The notes: generated by a model not told the origin, from the sequence alone. A stretch of 34,327 nt of DNA from Desulfobulbaceae bacterium UBA5173 (GCA_002413355.1 DHWV01000042.1:1-34327); one strand, 5' to 3'; shown: positions 15,826-24,437, counted from the stretch's first letter. Numbers and translations: made by a program.

Positions 15826-16110
15826 TCAGAATATTCTGATGCTACCGAGACCGCTGCCGTCCGGCTCGTCAATAGCCTCAGCCGCCTCAATCTCCTCCGG
15901 TTCATCCGCATGTTGCGGCTGGCCGGGCTGCAATTCCCGCTTGCAGAACAGCATCATCCCTTCCGGCACCAAAGTCGCCGTGACCAGCTCCCAGCCCGAA
16001 CGGCCCTCCTCGTTAAGGACGGCTTCGGTCTCGTCTTCATCAATATATTTCTCGCCCAAAATCCCGTCTTTCTGAAATTCGACAAGTATGGTTTTATATT
16101 GCCATTGCAT
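15826..16110 (-). CDS. DUF4177-like small protein
   Basis: A 94-residue protein. Its first ~60 residues (MQWQYKTILVEFQKDGIL...LNEEGRSGWELVTATLVPEGMMLFCKRE) follow the DUF4177 pattern: a two-strand/helix unit with the conserved GWELV core. The rest is an acidic, low-complexity tail (ADEPEEIEAAEAIDEPDGSG). It lies three bases after the MORN protein stop and eight bases before the yejB start, so all are probably on one transcript. No function is assigned to this family. Confidence 0.75.
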   Translation of the reverse strand: MQWQYKTILVEFQKDGILGEKYIDEDETEAVLNEEGRSGWELVTATLVPEGMMLFCKRELQPGQPQHADEPEEIEAAEAIDEPDGSGLGSIRIF

Positions 16111-16113
16111 GGT

Positions 16114-17625
16114 TTATTGGCTGATCAGTTGGTCGTTCTTGAAAATGCCTTTGACTGTCCGTCCATCCGGGCTGATGATGCTGCCTTCGCCGTTTCTTTT
16201 ACCGGCCTTGAACATGCCTTTATAGACACTGCCGTCCGCGCCCACCAACGTGCCGGAGCCATTGGGCAGATCGTGCGCAAACTCGCCGGTATATTTTTTG
16301 CCGTTTTTGTAGGCCAGCGTGCCTTGGCCGGAAAAATAGCCGCTGGAAAACTGACCGATATATTTGCTACCGTCTGGGAAAATATAGGAGCCTTTGCCCT
16401 CAAACACGCCCTTGGCAAAATCGCCCTCATACGAGGAACCGTCCTGATAGGTCAGCAGACCGTGGCCTTCGCGTTCGCCCTGCCGGAATGCGCCGGTGTA
16501 CTGCCTGCCGTCGGCAAAAACGTAAGTGCCTTTGCCTTGAAATTTTCCTTGAGCGAAATCACCTTCATACACTTCGCCGTTCGACAGTTTGAGTGTGCCC
16601 CAGCCGTGCATTTTACCGTTTTTGAATGCGCCCTGATACGAGGAACCATCCGGCAATTGCACGCTGGCCTTGCCACTGAATGGCTTTTTCTGGCCACCGT
16701 AAAATACTCCGTCCACAAACTGGGCAGAACTGTCGCCCTTAGATTGTGCTACTGCCGTACCGTCAAGTGGCTCTGGCGACATGGCGGGCACGGCAACAGG
16801 CGGAATTAACGGTTCAGCAGAGGGCGGCACATCCTCTATCGCTGCCAGCGGTGCGATGCTGATTCGGGGCGCAGTCTCGGCTTGCTCTTCCGGCGGCGGA
16901 GATACGTTACTGGTAGCAAGTTTGCCGTCCTTGAATTCTCCTTCCTGCACTACCCGGCCGTCAGCGGAAGTCAGCCTGCCTCGGCCTTCATAGCGGTCGT
17001 TATGAAAAAAACCTTCATAGCGGCCGCCATCGGCCAGCTTCAAGGTGCCGTAGCCTTCCCGGTTCTTGCCAACAAAACCGCCTTTGTAGGTACTGCCGTC
17101 CGAGTAACGGCGGGTCAGTTCGCCAACGGCCCGGCCTTCCTCGAAATTACCTTCGTAAAAGCTGCCGTCGGGTAATATCATTCTGCCAGGGCCGTGCGGC
17201 AAGCCTTCACGGAAACTGCCTACATATTTCCGTCCGGTCGGCCAGACCAGCACGCCTTTGCCGTGAAAGCGGCCCATGAGAAAATCGCCTTGGTAGCGGC
17301 GGCCATCGGCTTCAGTCAAGCTCCCTTTGCCGTTGATCACCCCATTCTCAAATGCGCCCTGATAGACACGCCCATCCGGGCTTTTCAGCGTTCCTTGGCC
17401 ATGAAAACGGCCTCGGACAAAACTGCCGTTGTAGCGCATCCCGGCCTGATCAGACAGCACCCCCTTGCCCCAGAGAAAACCATTTTTAAATTCGCCTTCA
17501 TACATCCTGCCATCCTCGCTTTCGAGCTTGCCCACGCCGTTGCGGCAGTCGCCGGACAGGCAGGCGGCCAAGGCCACAGGCGAGGGAAGAAGCAGAATAG
17601 CGGCAAACAGGGCGGCGATGCGCAT
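16114..17625 (-). CDS. Secreted MORN-repeat protein, 17 repeats in two blocks
   Basis: From the ATG at 17625 the protein has 503 residues with a signal peptide (MRIAALFAAILLLPSPVALA). After it come MORN units of 23 residues with the pattern GxGxLxxxDGxxYxGxFxxG. I count nine in the first block (about residues 30-235), then a Pro/Ala-rich linker of roughly 75 residues, and eight in the second block to the C-terminus. MORN arrays form elongated beta-hairpin rods; in bacteria they are mostly of unknown role, presumably scaffolding or surface binding. With a signal peptide and no membrane anchor, this one is predicted to be periplasmic or exported. Two Cys (CLSGDC) follow the signal peptide; the sequence there (ALAAC) also resembles a weak lipobox, so a lipoprotein is possible. 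Confidence 0.88.
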   Translation of the reverse strand: MRIAALFAAILLLPSPVALAACLSGDCRNGVGKLESEDGRMYEGEFKNGFLWGKGVLSDQAGMRYNGSFVRGRFHGQGTLKSPDGRVYQGAFENGVINGKGSLTEADGRRYQGDFLMGRFHGKGVLVWPTGRKYVGSFREGLPHGPGRMILPDGSFYEGNFEEGRAVGELTRRYSDGSTYKGGFVGKNREGYGTLKLADGGRYEGFFHNDRYEGRGRLTSADGRVVQEGEFKDGKLATSNVSPPPEEQAETAPRISIAPLAAIEDVPPSAEPLIPPVAVPAMSPEPLDGTAVAQSKGDSSAQFVDGVFYGGQKKPFSGKASVQLPDGSSYQGAFKNGKMHGWGTLKLSNGEVYEGDFAQGKFQGKGTYVFADGRQYTGAFRQGEREGHGLLTYQDGSSYEGDFAKGVFEGKGSYIFPDGSKYIGQFSSGYFSGQGTLAYKNGKKYTGEFAHDLPNGSGTLVGADGSVYKGMFKAGKRNGEGSIISPDGRTVKGIFKNDQLISQ

Positions 17626-17680
17626 CAAAAGCAATCTCGGGTAATTCAGCGGAGGTGCAAGACTACAACACTACGGATGG

Positions 17681-18325
17681 TCAGATAATTCTTTCAATCT
17701 TGGCGACAAAATCCTGCGCCGCCTCAGGGTCGCCGATCTCCTCCACCAGCAAGTCGGTCAGCTCGGCAATCCGAGCCGGAATTGCCGGGCCGCCCTGCCG
17801 CCACCGGTCAATATAATCCTGCATGACCATTCCTGCAACAGGGCCGATGGCTCCGGCCAAAGCCTGCTCGATCCGGCAGAGCATGGCCTGAAGTTGAGCG
17901 GGAAACAGCCCGTTGTCCGGCGGTGCAGCCTCCTCTGCCTTGATTTCCTCGACCTGCGGCTCTTCAACCGAGAAATCGGCGGGATCAAGAGGCACGCCGC
18001 CCATATTCACCGCCAACCGCACAGCGGCATCTGCCACCGCAGGGCAGTCGGCTCGGGGATCGCACAAGGCAATCAGCACGGAGCTGGCCTGAAAAGGCAG
18101 GCCAATCACCACGTAGCGGTCGAAAAAGAACTGGGCGGTTCTAATGTCAAGACCGCTCATCGCTCCAAGCTGAAAAAGGCGGACCAGATGCTGGCCTACG
18201 GTCTCCTGTAAGCCATCGGCAAGCTGTTCGCGGGTTTCGCCGCACAGCACTCCGTCTTTTTTGTCGAAAATACAGGTACCGACCACACCGGGAAGAGCTG
18301 AGACCTCGCTGAGGAGATTCTGCAT
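17681..18325 (-). CDS. Roadblock/LC7-like regulator with a C-terminal helical domain
   Basis: A 214-residue cytoplasmic protein. Residues 1-105 (MQNLLSEVSALPGVVGTCIFDKKDGVL... to LRLAVNMGG) have the alternating helix/strand pattern of roadblock/LC7 proteins, which in bacteria (MglB) act on small Ras-like GTPases. An acidic linker leads to a C-terminal domain (residues ~145-214) with GPVAGMVMQDYIDRW and a helical end, like modules I recall at the tails of bacterial kinases and roadblock proteins. It begins four bases after the stop of the DUF4388/roadblock protein upstream, so the two are co-expressed and may heterodimerise. No MglA-type GTPase is next to them. Confidence 0.7.
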   Translation of the reverse strand: MQNLLSEVSALPGVVGTCIFDKKDGVLCGETREQLADGLQETVGQHLVRLFQLGAMSGLDIRTAQFFFDRYVVIGLPFQASSVLIALCDPRADCPAVADAAVRLAVNMGGVPLDPADFSVEEPQVEEIKAEEAAPPDNGLFPAQLQAMLCRIEQALAGAIGPVAGMVMQDYIDRWRQGGPAIPARIAELTDLLVEEIGDPEAAQDFVAKIERII

Positions 18326-18329
18326 AGTC

Positions 18330-19040
18330 TCACCCGCTGACCTTTTTCGGCGGGCGGAGGGCGGCGCGGATGCGGGAGGCGATGGCTTGAGCGGAAGCCT
18401 TGCTGTCTAACAGCAAAGCAACTACCAGCCCTACCCCGGGCAGAATGAGGAGCGATTCGCCAGTGCCCAGAGACACTTGAATGCGGTGTGGCCCTCTAAC
18501 CTCGCAACCGAGGCTCTGCCGCATTTGAAGGCTGCTCATCACCGCGTAGGCGATGAAATTGCAGATTTGCCGGTTATCCGAGGAACGCACCACAATTTTG
18601 CCCTGCCGGTTGAACAGATAATAATGCCGGATTTCCGGCACGGCCATGATTTCCGCCACCAGTCGCCTAAGGAGCGGATGGGTCTTAGCCGCATCCGGCA
18701 GAGGTAGCTCCGCAGGAGGAGGCGGGCTGCCTTCCTCGGCCATGCTGGCATGAAGCAGAATCCGAGCCAGCGATTGATTAACCCGCGTCATCCGGTCTTG
18801 CAGCGCGCTGACTCGGAAAGCGGGATTGCGCAGGGCAAGCAGGACATGTACTGCCTCCATACCAGCCTTGTCTTCGCAACCCGCATCAATCAGCCGACCT
18901 TCCCGGAAAAAAAAGTTGCCGCTCCGTTCGCCGGACGTGACCGTCAGAGTGCAGCTACTGTGCTCATGTTCCAGTAGCTGGAGGAATGAGGGCAGCGAGA
19001 CCCCCAAAAATTTTTGGTCAGTCTGGCCCGGATCAATCAT
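18330..19040 (-). CDS. DUF4388 (PATAN-like) plus roadblock-type regulator
   Basis: A 236-residue protein in two parts. Residues 1-85 follow the DUF4388 pattern found with response regulators and Frz/GTPase systems (FLGVSLPSFLQLLEHEHSSCTLTVTSGERSGNFFFREGRLIDAGCEDKAGMEAVHVLLAL). Residues ~125-225 (LLRRLVAEIMAVPEIRHYYLFNRQGKIVVRSSD... ILPGVGLVVALLLDSKASAQAIASRIRAAL) follow the roadblock fold. The two are joined by a Pro-rich linker. The ATG at 19040 is used; no strong ribosome site is visible. With the next gene it makes a two-roadblock cassette, suggestive of control of a GTPase or of cell polarity or motility; this is inference from family context. Confidence 0.75.
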   Translation of the reverse strand: MIDPGQTDQKFLGVSLPSFLQLLEHEHSSCTLTVTSGERSGNFFFREGRLIDAGCEDKAGMEAVHVLLALRNPAFRVSALQDRMTRVNQSLARILLHASMAEEGSPPPPAELPLPDAAKTHPLLRRLVAEIMAVPEIRHYYLFNRQGKIVVRSSDNRQICNFIAYAVMSSLQMRQSLGCEVRGPHRIQVSLGTGESLLILPGVGLVVALLLDSKASAQAIASRIRAALRPPKKVSG

Positions 19041-19062
19041 GAATCATGGTGCGCCTGGCGGG

Positions 19063-20247
19063 TCAGGAGCGGTAGTTGGCGTTGATTTTGACGTAGTCGC
19101 AGCTCAGGTCGCAGGTCAGCATCGCCGCCTCCGCTGCGCCCTCACCAAGACGGATAGTCACCGTAAATTCTTTTTTCTTCAAAACCTGTGTGGCCGCCGC
19201 TTCCGCTTCTTTGCCTAAACCGAAACCGTTTTCGACCAGCAGGGCATCGTCAAAGGCAATGGCAACCTGTTCCGGCTGAAATGCAGCCCCAGAACGGCCT
19301 AATGCAGCGATAATCCGGCCCCAGTTCGCATCCTCGCCGAAAAAGGCTGTCTTGACCAGCGGGGAATTGGCGATGGTGCGGGCGGCGTTGACTGCCTCAT
19401 CCTGTGTGGCCGCGCCTTCCACACGGATGGTGACTAATTTAGTCGCACCTTCGCCGTCGCGGACAATCTGTTTGGCAAGGTCTTTGAAGATGCCATGCAG
19501 GGCTTCAGTAAAAACCTTCAGCGTATCGGGCGTGTTCTCATCAAGCAGCGGATTGCCTGCCGCACCGTTGGCCAAACAAAGCACGGTATCGTTAGTCGAG
19601 GTGTCGCCGTCCACAGTAATTCGATTGAAGGACAGATCCGCTCCGCTTTGAACTGCGGCCTGTAGTGCAGGCTGGCCGATGTTTGCGTCCGTGATGGCGA
19701 AACAGAGCATTGTCGCCATATTCGGCATGATCATGCCCGCACCTTTGGCGCAAGCCAGCAGATTGACCTCCACGCCGTCAATGCTGATCGTAGCTGAAGC
19801 AGTCTTCGGCACGGTGTCGGTGGTCATAATTGCCCGCGCCAGCTCGTCAAAGCCCTCTGGTGAAAGCGAAGCGGCCAGCTTGGGCATGGCTGCGGCAAAA
19901 GGCGTGACATCGAGCTGTGCCCCAATCACACCGGTTGAAGCCACCTGTACCAGCTCTTCGTCAATTTTTACGGCTTGCGCCGTTAGCGCGCCCACGGCAC
20001 GGGCCATCTTCATGCCCTCTTCGCCGGTGCAGGCATTGGCGTTGCCGCTGTTGACAACAATGGCCTGCGCCCGGCCTGAGCGCAGCCGCTCTCTGCCGAG
20101 CAGAACCGGTGCCGCCTTGACCACGCTGGCCGTGAACACGGCACCAATTGCCGCAGGAGTTTCAGAATAAATCAGGCCGAGATCAAGCCTGTCCTTGTAC
20201 CGAATGCCCGCCTGCACTGCGGCGGCAGAAAAACCTTTGACCTTCAT
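19063..20247 (-). CDS. argJ: Bifunctional glutamate N-acetyltransferase / ornithine acetyltransferase
   Basis: ArgJ transfers the acetyl group from N-acetylornithine to glutamate (and in many bacteria also uses acetyl-CoA), closing the cyclic arginine pathway. The ATG at 20247 (AGG six bases before) gives 394 residues, normal for the family; the longer open frame is rejected. The self-cleavage site is clear in KGAGMIMPNMATMLCF, with Thr179 as the nucleophile that becomes the N-terminus of the beta chain. Other marks are VVNSGNANACTG, STGVIGAQL, TVDGDTSTNDTV and the C-terminal SCDYVKINANYRS. No other arginine genes are nearby. Confidence 0.96.
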   Translation of the reverse strand: MKVKGFSAAAVQAGIRYKDRLDLGLIYSETPAAIGAVFTASVVKAAPVLLGRERLRSGRAQAIVVNSGNANACTGEEGMKMARAVGALTAQAVKIDEELVQVASTGVIGAQLDVTPFAAAMPKLAASLSPEGFDELARAIMTTDTVPKTASATISIDGVEVNLLACAKGAGMIMPNMATMLCFAITDANIGQPALQAAVQSGADLSFNRITVDGDTSTNDTVLCLANGAAGNPLLDENTPDTLKVFTEALHGIFKDLAKQIVRDGEGATKLVTIRVEGAATQDEAVNAARTIANSPLVKTAFFGEDANWGRIIAALGRSGAAFQPEQVAIAFDDALLVENGFGLGKEAEAAATQVLKKKEFTVTIRLGEGAAEAAMLTCDLSCDYVKINANYRS

Positions 20248-20413
20248 GCAATACCTGTTTCTGTCTGTTGTTCCGGCCTGCGCTCTGACCGCCTGCAATC
20301 CATGCCCTATCTTAGCACAGCGCAGGACTTCTGTACAGCGTGTTAATGCCTGCTCCGCCCGCAAAAAATCACCAGCGCGGACAGAAGGAATTGTTTCCCT
20401 CCGGCGGCCGATA

Positions 20414-20422
20414 TGCTACAAT
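20414..20422 (+). promoter_or_regulatory. Possible extended -10 promoter for the ppk2 operon
   Basis: TGCTACAAT at 20414-20422 matches an extended -10 (TGnTACAAT) about 40 bases before the ppk2 start. No good -35 at the proper distance is evident. It is the best candidate in the gap between the divergent argJ and ppk2 genes. Confidence 0.35.
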
Positions 20423-20464
20423 TGCGGCAGATGCTTTTTTAAAAAAACGACAGAGGAGCTGGCC

Positions 20465-21397
20465 ATGGCAGCGGATGAGAAAAAAAGCGACAGCAGCGGG
20501 AACGAAAAAAAAGAAAAAGAAAAACAGGAAGAGCAAGTTCGCCTCCATGAGGGTTCCGCCGCAAAACATATCGGTAAAAAAGAGAAAAAAGGTCGTCGCG
20601 CCGTCTGGATTGATCAAGAGACCTTAGACTATGAGATCGAGCTGAAGACCCTGCAAATTGAGCTGATGAAGCTCCAAGTGCACATCAAAACAACAGGCAT
20701 GAGGGTGCTGGTTATCTTTGAAGGACGCGATGCAGCGGGCAAAGGCGGCACAATCAAGCGGATCACTGAATTTCTCAATCCGCGCACCACCCGCGTGGTC
20801 GCCCTGTCCAAGCCCAGCGACACCGAAGTGACGCAATGGTACTTTCAGCGCTATGTGGCCCACCTGCCGACAGCGGGCGAGCTGGTTCTCTTTGACCGTT
20901 CGTGGTATAATCGAGCGATGGTCGAGCCGGTAATGGGCTTCTGCACGGACGAGCAGCATAAACGTTTTCTCAAGGACGTGCCGCTATTTGAGCAGATGTT
21001 GGTCAAGGACGGCATTCTCCTGTTCAAATTCTATTTTTCCGTGTCCAAAGAGGAACAGGCCCGCCGTTTTGAGGCCAGAAAGACCGATCTGCTGAAGCAG
21101 TACAAACTTTCGCCAGTGGACAACTTGGCCCAGCAGCACTGGGATCAGTACAGCGTCAAAAAATTCCAGATGCTCAACGAATCCAACCGCAGCATCAGTC
21201 CATGGACCATCATCCGTTCAGACAACAAGAAAAAGGCCCGTCTCAACTGCATCAGGCATATTCTCACCGTCATGGACTACCCAGAAAAAATCGAAGTGGA
21301 GCGGCTGAAGACCGACCCCGATGTAGCCATCTCCGGTATTGACGAAATTCAGCACATGGAAGAGCATCTGTTCAAGCCTGGTCTGCTTCGGGGCTGA
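20465..21397 (+). CDS. ppk2: Polyphosphate kinase 2 family protein
   Basis: The ATG at 20465, with GAGGAG six bases upstream, gives 310 residues; the longer open frame is not used. After a very charged N-terminal tail (Lys/Glu-rich, residues 1-45) the PPK2 core follows: Walker A GRDAAGKGG at 87-95, the lid-region ALSKPSDTEVTQWYFQRY, Walker B FDRSWYNRA at 143-151, then FYFSVSKEEQARRFEAR and the conserved WTIIRSDNKKKARLN. The family moves phosphate between polyphosphate and nucleotides, most often making GTP or ATP from GDP or ADP with polyphosphate. Which class 1 preference (ADP or GDP) applies cannot be read here. It is the first gene of a packed five-gene operon. Confidence 0.93.
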   Translation: MAADEKKSDSSGNEKKEKEKQEEQVRLHEGSAAKHIGKKEKKGRRAVWIDQETLDYEIELKTLQIELMKLQVHIKTTGMRVLVIFEGRDAAGKGGTIKRITEFLNPRTTRVVALSKPSDTEVTQWYFQRYVAHLPTAGELVLFDRSWYNRAMVEPVMGFCTDEQHKRFLKDVPLFEQMLVKDGILLFKFYFSVSKEEQARRFEARKTDLLKQYKLSPVDNLAQQHWDQYSVKKFQMLNESNRSISPWTIIRSDNKKKARLNCIRHILTVMDYPEKIEVERLKTDPDVAISGIDEIQHMEEHLFKPGLLRG

Positions 21398-21411
21398 AAA
21401 GGAGTTTGCTG

Positions 21412-21960
21412 ATGATCAGCCTCAATGTCATTTTCTGGATGTTTATTTTGATTTTCGCTTTGGTTGGCTCGATGCGTAGCTGGAGCAAGGAACTGCTGGT
21501 GCTGTTCAGCGTGATCCTCGCCCTGTTCATCATTCAGGTCATCCAGATCTATGTGGCCCCGGTCTCCAAGCTGTTGTCCTCAGGCAACCCGACCGGACAG
21601 TTCTGCCTCTGGTCTCTGCTGATCATCATCTTTGCCATGTTCGGTTATCATATCCCCGCTGTACATAAGTTAGCCGGGGTCAAACTGAATACCTCACGTG
21701 ACCGCCTGCAAGACTGGCTGCTGGGGGCAATCATCGGTGCCTGCAACGGCTATATGATTGTCGGCACGATTTGGGCGTATCTGCACATGGCTGGCTATCC
21801 CTTCTCAGAAACCCACATGATCGCGCCCAAGCCCGGCACTCCGGCTGGCGATGCGGCACTAAAGCTCATCACATGGCTGCCTCCTGCATGGCTTGGCGTA
21901 CCCCATATTTATTTCGCTGTGGCCGTCTCCTTTGCCATTATTGTGATTGTGTTTATTTGA
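21412..21960 (+). CDS. CvpA-like integral membrane protein
   Basis: A 182-residue protein from the ATG at 21412, with AAAGGAG seven bases before it. It starts MISLNVIFWMFILIFALVGSMRSWSKELLVLFSVILALF, the helix-loop-helix start seen in CvpA/colicin V production family proteins. About five membrane helices are seen (residues 5-22, 30-50, 65-82, 105-125, 165-182). A polar loop (KLNTSRDRLQDWLLGAIIGACNGYMIVG) fits the conserved centre of CvpA. The gene ends two bases before the lipoprotein start. The family is tied to envelope or purine-related phenotypes but has no settled biochemical role. The call is moderate because the C-terminal part is atypical. Confidence 0.6.
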   Translation: MISLNVIFWMFILIFALVGSMRSWSKELLVLFSVILALFIIQVIQIYVAPVSKLLSSGNPTGQFCLWSLLIIIFAMFGYHIPAVHKLAGVKLNTSRDRLQDWLLGAIIGACNGYMIVGTIWAYLHMAGYPFSETHMIAPKPGTPAGDAALKLITWLPPAWLGVPHIYFAVAVSFAIIVIVFI

Positions 21961-21962
21961 GA

Positions 21963-22523
21963 ATGATCACCCAACTGCTGCCACTGTTGTTTTCTGCTCT
22001 ACTGCTTGTCGGCTGCGCATCCATCACTTCCGCGCCTGAAAACAATGTTGATTTTCTGCCAGCCTGTCAGTTAGCCGATCTGGCAGGCGTGTACAGCAAT
22101 AAAGGCGAGCCGGAAGGATATTTTTCTCGAGACGTTCTGAAAGTTGCAAAGATCAACCATGAACGCGTGACAAGTGTTCGGTTGTCCGTTGCTGACAATT
22201 TACTCACGGCGCAGCTCATCGAGAATGGATGTGTGAATTACGAGAAAGCCTATGTCATAGGGCAGGATATTCAAACAAAAGACGGAAAGCTCCTTTTGCA
22301 TGAAGAATCGCATTTGCTGTCCAGCGGAGCACCGGATGACCCCGTCGTTGGCCCACGATATACGCAGGTCACATTTGGACTTGATGCGCGAAGAGACGGT
22401 AAGCTCAGAACATCAGGATATATAGCGGGGCTTGCCTTTCTTGTGTTTCCTGTTGGAAGTTCGGAGCAAAGCGACATTCGTTTCAAACGGATGGACACAT
22501 TAGACCAAGAATGCAGCAGATAG
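21963..22523 (+). CDS. Lipoprotein of unknown function
   Basis: A 186-residue protein from the ATG at 21963, two bases after the previous stop. The N-terminus MITQLLPLLFSALLLVGCAS is a lipoprotein signal with lipobox LVGC, cleaved before Cys18. The mature part (FLPACQLADLAGVYSNKGEPEGYFSRDVLKVAKI...) has alternating strands, the LAGVYSNKG opening suggesting a small beta-barrel or lipocalin-like fold. A hydrophobic stretch (YIAGLAFLVFPVG) lies near the C-terminus. No known family is recognised. Its end overlaps the most upstream start of the serine acetyltransferase gene, so it belongs to the same operon. Confidence 0.8.
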   Translation: MITQLLPLLFSALLLVGCASITSAPENNVDFLPACQLADLAGVYSNKGEPEGYFSRDVLKVAKINHERVTSVRLSVADNLLTAQLIENGCVNYEKAYVIGQDIQTKDGKLLLHEESHLLSSGAPDDPVVGPRYTQVTFGLDARRDGKLRTSGYIAGLAFLVFPVGSSEQSDIRFKRMDTLDQECSR

Positions 22524-23530
22524 TCATGTCAAGCACATCTCCAGAACGTTGCGGCTGCGTCTCAGAGGTGCGGCTGTGTTCAAAACCTGAATCCGACTTT
22601 ATCCCGTCAGTGGTCGGCAAGCTGAACGAGGGCTTCAGTTCACGCCGTTGGTCAAGCCACATTGAGCCGGTCGAAATTCCTTCACGCAGTGAAACGGTTG
22701 ATTTGCTCCTTCAAGCCCAGCGCATCCTTTTTCCGGGGTATTTCAGCAGCTCGACCATGCCCAGTCCAGCCAGCTTGGAATATCATCTGGGCCATAATCT
22801 GACCCTTTTCAATAAAAATCTCAACCATCAGCTCAATTCAGCCCTCCGCCACGAATGCTTCCGCCGCCATCAGTCCTGCTCAATGTGCGGGGAGCGCAGC
22901 CGTGAGTTGGCCGCAGAGTTCATCCGCTCGCTGCCGGAAATCCGGGAAACACTGGAGACAGACATCAAGGCTGCGCTTGAAGGCGACCCGGCAGCGGCCA
23001 ATGCCGATGAGGTGATTTTCAGCTATCCAGGATTTTTCGCCGTTTTCGTTTATCGCTTGGCGCACCGGCTCGTTGAGCTGGAAGTGCCGCTGCTGCCGCG
23101 CATCATGAGCGAGTACGCTTACCACCGTACCGCCATTGATATTCATCCTGGCGCGATAATCGGCGAGTCCTTTTTTATTGATCACGGCGCGGGTGTGGTT
23201 ATCGGCGCAACCTCCGTCATCGGCAGGAGGGTGCGACTTTATCAGGGCGTGACCCTTGGTGCGCTTTCGTTGTCCAAAGCCGAAGTGCAGCGGTTAAAAA
23301 ATGCCAAACGCCACCCAACTATTGAAGACGACGCGATCATTTACGCCAATGCCACGATTCTTGGTGGCAGCACTGTGATCGGAGCGCGGTCTATCGTCGG
23401 CGGCAATGTCTGGCTGACCAAAAGCATTGGCCCGGACACCAAAGTGTTGCTCAAACAACCGGAATTGATCTATTTGGGCAAAAGCGGTGAACTTAACAGC
23501 AATACAGGAAGGTGTGGTGGAAATATTTAA
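22511..23530 (+). CDS. Serine O-acetyltransferase, long (EpsC-like) form
   Basis: It makes O-acetylserine from serine and acetyl-CoA, the first committed step of cysteine synthesis. The frame starts at 22511 (339 residues) or at the ATG at 22526; neither has a clear ribosome site, and both lie in or against the preceding gene. The C-terminal ~150 residues carry the catalytic block SEYAYHRTAIDIHPGAIIGESFFIDHG (His and Asp of the acetyl-transfer site) and left-handed beta-helix hexapeptides (VVIGATSVIG, VTLGALSL, TILGGSTVIGARSIVGGNVWL). The long N-terminal helical part (FRRHQSCSMCGERSRELAAEFIRSLPEIRETLETDI) is typical of the EpsC/SAT subgroup. The next gene, cysteine synthase, overlaps it by 14 bases. 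Confidence 0.9.
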   Translation: MQQIVMSSTSPERCGCVSEVRLCSKPESDFIPSVVGKLNEGFSSRRWSSHIEPVEIPSRSETVDLLLQAQRILFPGYFSSSTMPSPASLEYHLGHNLTLFNKNLNHQLNSALRHECFRRHQSCSMCGERSRELAAEFIRSLPEIRETLETDIKAALEGDPAAANADEVIFSYPGFFAVFVYRLAHRLVELEVPLLPRIMSEYAYHRTAIDIHPGAIIGESFFIDHGAGVVIGATSVIGRRVRLYQGVTLGALSLSKAEVQRLKNAKRHPTIEDDAIIYANATILGGSTVIGARSIVGGNVWLTKSIGPDTKVLLKQPELIYLGKSGELNSNTGRCGGNI

Positions 23531-24437
23531 GGATTTGGCCAGCAGCGTGGGCAATACGCCGCTGGTGCGCTTGAACCGTTTCAGTCTAAACAGTGCTGCG
23601 GAAATTGCAGCAAAGCTGGAAGCTGCCAATCCGCTCGGCAGCGTGAAAGACCGCATTGCTGTGGCGATGATTGAGGCTGCTGAATCTTCGGGTCTGCTTT
23701 CGCCGGAAACAGTAATCATTGAACCGACTTCCGGCAACACTGGCATTGGTTTGGCTTTTGTCTGCGCCAGCCGGGGATACAGGCTCATCCTGACCATGCC
23801 GGAGACCATGAGCATGGAGCGGCGCAAGCTGCTGGTCTATCTGGGCGCAGAGCTGGTTCTGACTCCCGGAGCAGAGGGCATGAAAGGGGCCATCGCCCGC
23901 GCGCATGTTCTGTTGCACGAGCACCAAGCGGCTTGGATGCCGAATCAGTTTGAAAATCCAGCGAATCCGGCTATGCATTATCGCACAACCGGCCCGGAAA
24001 TCTGGCGGCAAACCGAAGGCAATGTGGATATTTTTGTGGCCGGTGTCGGCACCGGTGGCACCATCACAGGAACAGGCCGTTTTCTCAAGAACTGCAACCC
24101 GGCAGTACGCGTGATTGCTGTGGAGCCGTCCGCCTCGCCGGTGCTTTCCGGCGGCAAACCAAGTCCGCATAAAATTCAGGGTATTGGGGCCGGTTTTGTA
24201 CCAGGTGTTCTTGACCAGGAGCTGATGGACGAAATTGTGCAAATCAGCAACGAAGAGGCAATGGCAGCAGCTCGCCAACTGGCCCGATTAGAGGGCATTC
24301 TCTGTGGCATTTCCTCCGGTGCGGCAGCTGCAGCGGCCAAAAAAATCGCAGACCGTTCAGAGAATAAGGGCAAACGGATTGTGACGGTGCTGCCTGACAC
24401 CGGTGAACGGTACCTCAGCACTGAGCTGATGATGTGA
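23517..24437 (+). CDS. cysK: Cysteine synthase (O-acetylserine sulfhydrylase)
   Basis: A PLP enzyme that makes cysteine from O-acetylserine and sulfide. The GTG at 23517, with AGGA seven bases before, gives 306 residues and puts VEIFKDLASSVGNTPLVRL at the family's normal N-terminus; a further GTG at 23487 is possible. PLP binds Lys44 in NPLGSVKDR. The substrate loop TSGNTGIGL, the phosphate-binding GTGGTITG and the C-terminal GISSGAAAAAA and LPDTGERYLST are all present. It overlaps the serine acetyltransferase gene, so the two partners of the cysteine synthase complex are made together. Confidence 0.95.
   Translation: MEIFKDLASSVGNTPLVRLNRFSLNSAAEIAAKLEAANPLGSVKDRIAVAMIEAAESSGLLSPETVIIEPTSGNTGIGLAFVCASRGYRLILTMPETMSMERRKLLVYLGAELVLTPGAEGMKGAIARAHVLLHEHQAAWMPNQFENPANPAMHYRTTGPEIWRQTEGNVDIFVAGVGTGGTITGTGRFLKNCNPAVRVIAVEPSASPVLSGGKPSPHKIQGIGAGFVPGVLDQELMDEIVQISNEEAMAAARQLARLEGILCGISSGAAAAAAKKIADRSENKGKRIVTVLPDTGERYLSTELMM

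Noticed and set aside
15820..16809. Plus-strand open frame opposite the MORN gene
   Set aside because: Its regularity comes from the MORN repeats read backwards; no start signal or known domain.
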